A stretch of DNA of 35,629 bases. Source: UBA961 sp041191145 (GTDB lineage Bacteria; Bacteroidota; Ignavibacteria; Kapaibacteriales; UBA961). This document shows, piece by piece, positions 32,087 through 35,629 of this stretch. The notes under the pieces are model-generated. The model did not search any database. It was not told the DNA's origin and was given only the letters and a program-made list of their open reading frames with translations. Both the position numbers and the translations under genes were made by a program. The DNA lies in contig JBEEPK010000017.1 of the NCBI GenBank assembly GCA_041191145.1, forward strand, positions 1 through 35,629, read 5' to 3'. The first letter of the stretch is position 1. Every line of letters begins with the position of its first letter.

Positions 32087-33472
32087 TTATTCTCCCTGGG
32101 CCTTGGAAAACAATGGTTGATCGCCTTCTTTATGAAGAATCTCAATGTGATTCCATACATATTCTTTTGGGAAAGCACTGAGCAGAGCGATTACATCATC
32201 ATGTTCAACCGGCTTTTCCGCATAGAAGCGGCAACGGAAATGGTCCACCAAGAGAATATCCGGTGTCACTCCTGGATAAATCTTTGTGCCACGATTTGAA
32301 ATCATTGCCAGCTTGAATGCACCGATCGTTTCAGGAAATACTGGTAATCCTGTTTTTGAACGAACGAATACATCCACACCGTGAATGCTCCAAGGTTGTT
32401 TCTCCACAGTAAGTGGTTCATGATCGATGATAATTTTGGTCGGGGTTTCATTCCCGGCTGATTGATCCTCAGGAGCGATTCTCTCACAAATTGCATTCGT
32501 GAATTCATGAGTATTTGCGCTTCCACCCAAATCTCCCGTCTTGATACCCGCTTGCAATGTTTCCTGCAAGGCATTTTCAATACGATTTGCATATCCATTC
32601 AAGCCGAGATAGCGAAGCATTTGCAAACCGGAAAGTAGGATGGCTGTTGGATTTGCCAAGCCTTTTCCTGCTATATCCGGCGCAGAACCATGCACTGCTT
32701 CAAATACTGCGGAATCTTTACCGATATTGCCTCCTGGTGCAACACCCAATCCACCTACAAGGCCTGCGCACAAATCACTGGCGATATCACCGAACAAATT
32801 TGGTAATAACAATACATCGAATTGCTCGGGCTTTGTCACCAATTGCATACACAAATTGTCGATCAATATATCATCATGTTCAATATGCGGATAATCAGCG
32901 GCAACTTCCTGGAATGAACTAAGGAATAATCCATCAGTGATCTTTTGAATATTTGCTTTATGAACGCAAGTCACACGATTACGACCACTGAGATTTGCCA
33001 TTTCAAAAGCATATCTGGCAGCATTACGTGAACCAGATCGGGTAATCAATCGAAGACATTGCGCAACTTCAGGTGATTGCTGATGCTCGATTCCACCATA
33101 CGTATCTTCGAGATTCTCACGAACGATGATTAAATCCACATTGTCAAATCGAGTCTTGATGCCCGGAAGTGACTTAGATGGTCTGACATTTGCAAACAAA
33201 TCCAAAGTCTTGCGAATTGTCACATTGATACTCTTATGTCCACCACCGATCGGAGTTGTGGTTGGTGCTTTTAAAGCAACTTTATTTCTAATGATTGAGT
33301 CCAAAGTTTCCTGAGGAATTCCATTTCCATATTTCTCGATGCAATACAAGCCTGCATCAGCTTCTTCCCATTCAATCGGCACATTTGCCGCAGCAAAAAT
33401 AGTTTGCACCGAATGTGCAATTTCAGGACCGATGCCATCGCCTTTTATTAATGTGACCGTTTGTTTACTCAT
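32087..33472 (-). CDS. icd: Isocitrate dehydrogenase with C-terminal extension
   Basis: A 461-residue beta-decarboxylating dehydrogenase of the TCA cycle. The core of about 330 residues has LIKGDGIGPEI, the substrate loop KSINVTIRKTLDLFANVRP, VRENLEDTYGGIEHQQ, HKANIQKITDGLF, and the metal-binding NLFGDIASDLCAGLVGG. The cofactor segment follows (EAVHGSAPDIAGKGLANPTA). About 110 further residues (from IIIDHEPLTVEKQPW to the end) form the extra C-terminal domain known from Thermus- and Rickettsia-type isocitrate dehydrogenases. I favour isocitrate over isopropylmalate dehydrogenase because of that tail and the SINVTIRK loop. It lies 28 bases after ftsL on the same strand. Confidence 0.9.
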   Translation of the reverse strand: MSKQTVTLIKGDGIGPEIAHSVQTIFAAANVPIEWEEADAGLYCIEKYGNGIPQETLDSIIRNKVALKAPTTTPIGGGHKSINVTIRKTLDLFANVRPSKSLPGIKTRFDNVDLIIVRENLEDTYGGIEHQQSPEVAQCLRLITRSGSRNAARYAFEMANLSGRNRVTCVHKANIQKITDGLFLSSFQEVAADYPHIEHDDILIDNLCMQLVTKPEQFDVLLLPNLFGDIASDLCAGLVGGLGVAPGGNIGKDSAVFEAVHGSAPDIAGKGLANPTAILLSGLQMLRYLGLNGYANRIENALQETLQAGIKTGDLGGSANTHEFTNAICERIAPEDQSAGNETPTKIIIDHEPLTVEKQPWSIHGVDVFVRSKTGLPVFPETIGAFKLAMISNRGTKIYPGVTPDILLVDHFRCRFYAEKPVEHDDVIALLSAFPKEYVWNHIEILHKEGDQPLFSKAQGE

Positions 33473-33500
33473 GGTTTTATCTATTCGAAAAATGGATGAA

Positions 33501-33836
33501 TCAAGGTGTTACGCTTGTTGGTGCTTTTGGATTGGGAATCATTCCCAATTTACTCTTAGCCAATGCTGTGATTCTTGACGCCGATTGCATGTCCAATACC
33601 TTGGACTTCAAATGTTGATTCATTGAAACAAGCGAATCACGCTGCTTTTCCAATGATCGAATCTCATTCAACATCTTATTGATCCGCATCACATTATTGA
33701 TGTAAATCGCCGTTCCTCCGGCAGCCACAAATAACACAAACATGAGAGTCATTCTGTTGAAAACCTTCTTTGCCTTGCTGAGCTTCGGCGAATCTGGCTT
33801 TGATTGATTCTCATTATTTGTGATTCTTTTTGCCAT
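33501..33836 (-). CDS. ftsL: FtsL-like cell-division protein
   Basis: A 111-residue bitopic membrane protein with a basic cytoplasmic N-terminus, one transmembrane helix (about residues 29-49, LMFVLFVAAGGTAIYI) and a periplasmic coiled coil (about 50-85). It ends AKSKLGMIPNPKAP, a typical FtsL/DivIC closing motif. FtsL forms a divisome complex with FtsB and FtsQ that activates septal wall synthesis. The ATG shares one base with the stop of ddl (TGATG), tying it to a peptidoglycan gene, as often seen in division clusters. DivIC/FtsB is the alternative name, given how similar these small proteins are. Confidence 0.75.
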   Translation of the reverse strand: MAKRITNNENQSKPDSPKLSKAKKVFNRMTLMFVLFVAAGGTAIYINNVMRINKMLNEIRSLEKQRDSLVSMNQHLKSKVLDMQSASRITALAKSKLGMIPNPKAPTSVTP

Positions 33837-34801
33837 CAGGACAGTTCTATGATGCGTTCACAAAGTTCCGGGAATTCAATTCCATGCTCTCTTGCCGCCA
33901 TCGGCACCAAACTTGTTGCACTGAACCCTGGAATTGTATTCACTTCCAAACAATATGGGACATTCTCTTCATCAAGTCGGAAATCCACTCGGCTATAAGC
34001 GGAGCAACCAAGTACTTTATGTGCAGAAATAGCGAGATTCTGAACAAACTCAGTAATATCGCCACTTAAGTCAGCCGGACAATGATATTGTGTTTCGCCC
34101 TTGGTGTATTTATGCTTATAATCATAAAATCCACCATCCGGTACGATTTCGATGATTGGCAATGCCTGATCACCCAGAACGGCTACAGTCAATTCCCTGC
34201 CCTCAATATATGATTCTATCAGAATCATATCGGCATATTGACCTATCGACATCCCAACAGTGGATCCTTGATTATTTGGCTTAATGACCAAAGAACCGGG
34301 TAAATCTTCAATGATTTCATGCAGCATGTCCGAATCACTGAAATGTCCTTTGCTCTTTACTGCAATTGCCCATGGTGGTGTCATGATATTTGTTGCTGAC
34401 ATCATCATTTTTGAAGCTACTTTGTCCATACACAATGCACTGGATAATACCTTGCTCCCTGTATATCGTATGCCTCTTGCTTCAAGCAGAGCTTGAAAGA
34501 TTCCATCTTCGCCATTTGTTCCATGTATGAGCATGAATGCGATATCAATGCCATCAAATGCTGATGACATCACACATTCCAACAATCGTTTTTTGGGCAA
34601 TCCAAGAATTTCTTCGCTTGGCAATACGGAAGGATCAATTTCAATTTGATCTTTCATGCGGATGCAATCGGCCCCAAAAGCAGGATCAATGATGCGCACA
34701 GTGTGCCCAAGTGATTCCAAGGCATTCGTTGCCGCAAGACCGCCAACAAGCGAAACATTTCTTTCGGGCGAAATACCTCCGCAAATAACCGCTATGTTCA
34801 T
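33836..34801 (-). CDS. ddl: D-alanine--D-alanine ligase
   Basis: A 321-residue ATP-grasp enzyme that joins two D-alanines for the peptidoglycan precursor. It begins NIAVICGGISPERNVSLVGG and has the HGTNGEDGIFQALLEARGI segment, CMDKVASKMMM, VIKPNNQGSTVGMS, IEGRELTVAVLG, the YDYKHKYT region (here FYDYKHKYTKGET) and the metal-binding CLEVNTIPGFSATSLVP. All catalytic blocks are present and the length is normal. Its stop overlaps the ftsL start (TGATG), and it follows the small membrane-protein gene after 27 bases, so these genes are probably one unit. Confidence 0.95.
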   Translation of the reverse strand: MNIAVICGGISPERNVSLVGGLAATNALESLGHTVRIIDPAFGADCIRMKDQIEIDPSVLPSEEILGLPKKRLLECVMSSAFDGIDIAFMLIHGTNGEDGIFQALLEARGIRYTGSKVLSSALCMDKVASKMMMSATNIMTPPWAIAVKSKGHFSDSDMLHEIIEDLPGSLVIKPNNQGSTVGMSIGQYADMILIESYIEGRELTVAVLGDQALPIIEIVPDGGFYDYKHKYTKGETQYHCPADLSGDITEFVQNLAISAHKVLGCSAYSRVDFRLDEENVPYCLEVNTIPGFSATSLVPMAAREHGIEFPELCERIIELS

Positions 34802-34828
34802 GAAAGATTCCGATCTGATGATTGTGAA

Positions 34829-35032
34829 TTAGAGTTCCAATTTTGCAAATATTCGCTTCCTCAATGCATGTAGCCCCACAACTGCTATCATGAGACATAT
34901 CCCGGCTATGATAAACAAGATATCGCCTTGAATGAAATAACCCGCAAAAAAGGCCATACCAGCAAGGAAATTGCTGATTTGCAGGACAAGTATCGCTTTT
35001 TTGATCTTGCCAATGAGAGCATCATTACTCAT
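34829..35032 (-). CDS. Small two-helix membrane protein, unknown
   Basis: A 67-residue hydrophobic protein with two likely transmembrane helices (about 13-33 and 38-56) and a basic C-terminal end (LRKRIFAKLEL). No family is recognised. On the minus strand a TATTTTTG box (35074-35067) lies about 35 bases before its ATG and could be the -7 promoter element of this gene and of the ddl-ftsL-icd run. The position next to ddl hints at an envelope role, without further support. Confidence 0.6.
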   Translation of the reverse strand: MSNDALIGKIKKAILVLQISNFLAGMAFFAGYFIQGDILFIIAGICLMIAVVGLHALRKRIFAKLEL

Positions 35033-35254
35033 AATTTGTTTTGTGGCATTAATGGTGACAAGACTGCAAAAATATCAAAAAGTCCTCATTTTTAAGGGGT
35101 TTTCCTCAACTGATTTCACCTTTTTGATTCATATTCCTTGGATGCACTCATTGGAGAGACACTATCATCATAAGCCAAATGAGCAGTATATTTGCATGTT
35201 CGAGCCATGCTTTTCCAAAATAATCACAGTTTACACCACATAAATCCGATTGCA

Positions 35255-35629
35255 ATGATTGCTTCTCTTCAATGGTTAAAAGAATGTTACCCTTTTGAAA
35301 TGCCAATACAAGCATTGGCCGATGGCCTAACCATGCTTGGAATTGAAGTCGAATCAATTCGTGATGATGCGGCTGTATATGCGGGGTTTGTCACCGGTTG
35401 TCATTGTGCACGGTAACAAATGGCTCTACGGAAAGCGTCATTATTTGTGGCGCGCCAAATGTAGATGCAGGACAAACAGTGATCATCGCTCAGTCCGGCG
35501 CAATCGTGCCAAATGGTGGTTTTGCCATCGGCAAAAGAAAGATCCGTGGCATCGAATCCAATGGAATGATTTGCAGTCGATTCGAACTTAATCTCGGTGA
35601 AGATGATGGCGGCATTTGGGTACTTCCTG
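35255..35629 (+). pseudogene. pheT: Phenylalanyl-tRNA synthetase beta subunit, 5' part, disrupted by a deletion/frameshift
   Basis: The first 48 codons in one frame are clear PheT: MIASLQWLKECYPFEMPIQA, LTMLGIEVESI and AGFVTG, then CHCAR and a stop at 35416. From about 35395 the homology continues one frame back: RLSLCTVTNGSTESVIICGA, VPNGGFAIGKRKIRGIES, MICSRFELNLGEDDGGIWVLP to the window end. Compared with the family, about 12 residues around the conserved HPNAD segment of the tRNA-binding OB fold are missing, and the shift fits a loss of about 40 bases at 35390-35400. pheT is normally essential, so an assembly error or a second intact copy is as likely as a true lesion. The 3' end is outside the window. 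Confidence 0.82.

Noticed and set aside
1..35629. Search by eye for CRISPR repeats, insertion sequences, integrases and rRNA
   Set aside because: No spaced direct repeats, transposase motifs, terminal inverted repeats around the 25-27.6 kb cassette, or rRNA-like sequence were seen, so no mobile element is claimed.

Overview
The window is about 35.6 kb of gene-dense, AT-leaning bacterial chromosome. The best guess for the source is a member of the Bacteroidota/Chlorobiota/Ignavibacteriota (FCB) group. This is an inference from three things: Gram-negative envelope genes (LolC/E-type permease, MsbA-type exporter, heptose kinase, lipoproteins); Bacteroidota-style promoters of the form TTG-N19-21-TAnnTTTG/TTCG (three good examples, upstream of marR, the aldehyde dehydrogenase and the lipoprotein gene); and general scarcity of Shine-Dalgarno sequences. 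No rRNA, CRISPR array, transposase or integrase was seen, and no gene-free stretch exceeds about 220 bases.

Layout. 1-6.7 kb (+): 3' part of purH, an MsbA-like ABC exporter, leuS and a LolC/E-type permease, tightly packed. 6.7-10.7 kb (-): folA; a fused ORF made of an aldehyde dehydrogenase lacking its C-terminus plus a muconolactone-isomerase-like small protein; yceI; and a marR-pirin pair with palindromic operator candidates. 10.8-13.3 kb: a DUF1801+HhH protein (+), a PhnB-type VOC protein (-), and a MOCOS-like class V aminotransferase (+). 13.4-15.6 kb (-): dnaX, with an A9 slippage site, preceded by an orphan paaB-like gene. 15.7-18.1 kb: obg (+), then a minus-strand run of an unknown gene, ybeY, smg and tRNA-Arg(CCT). 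18.3-20.0 kb (+): heptose-7-phosphate kinase and queE.

20.3-27.6 kb (+) is the accessory-looking part. A SNF2-family ATPase gene overlaps a gene whose product ends in an XPB/Ssl2-N-terminal-like helicase-associated domain but has no helicase motor. After an inverted-repeat leader come four small AT-rich genes: an unknown protein with a WYPSAGTDFR motif, a protein with a duplicated helix-turn-helix module, a possible winged-helix protein, and another unknown. The run ends in a strong terminator. Three of these four genes carry an AGGGGA-type ribosome binding site that is rare elsewhere in the window.

27.6-35.0 kb (-): acyl-CoA dehydrogenase, an orphan PhoR-like histidine kinase, a short MutY without the NUDIX domain, a lipoprotein with two related domains, isocitrate dehydrogenase with a C-terminal extension, ftsL, ddl and a small membrane protein. 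The window ends in the 5' part of pheT (+), which is broken by an apparent deletion of about 40 bases at the conserved HPNADKL motif.

Most genes are core housekeeping. The items most worth follow-up are the SNF2/partner pair with its adjoining cassette, the dnaX slippage signal, a perfect Fur-type palindrome between two convergent genes, and the two apparently damaged genes (aldehyde dehydrogenase and pheT).
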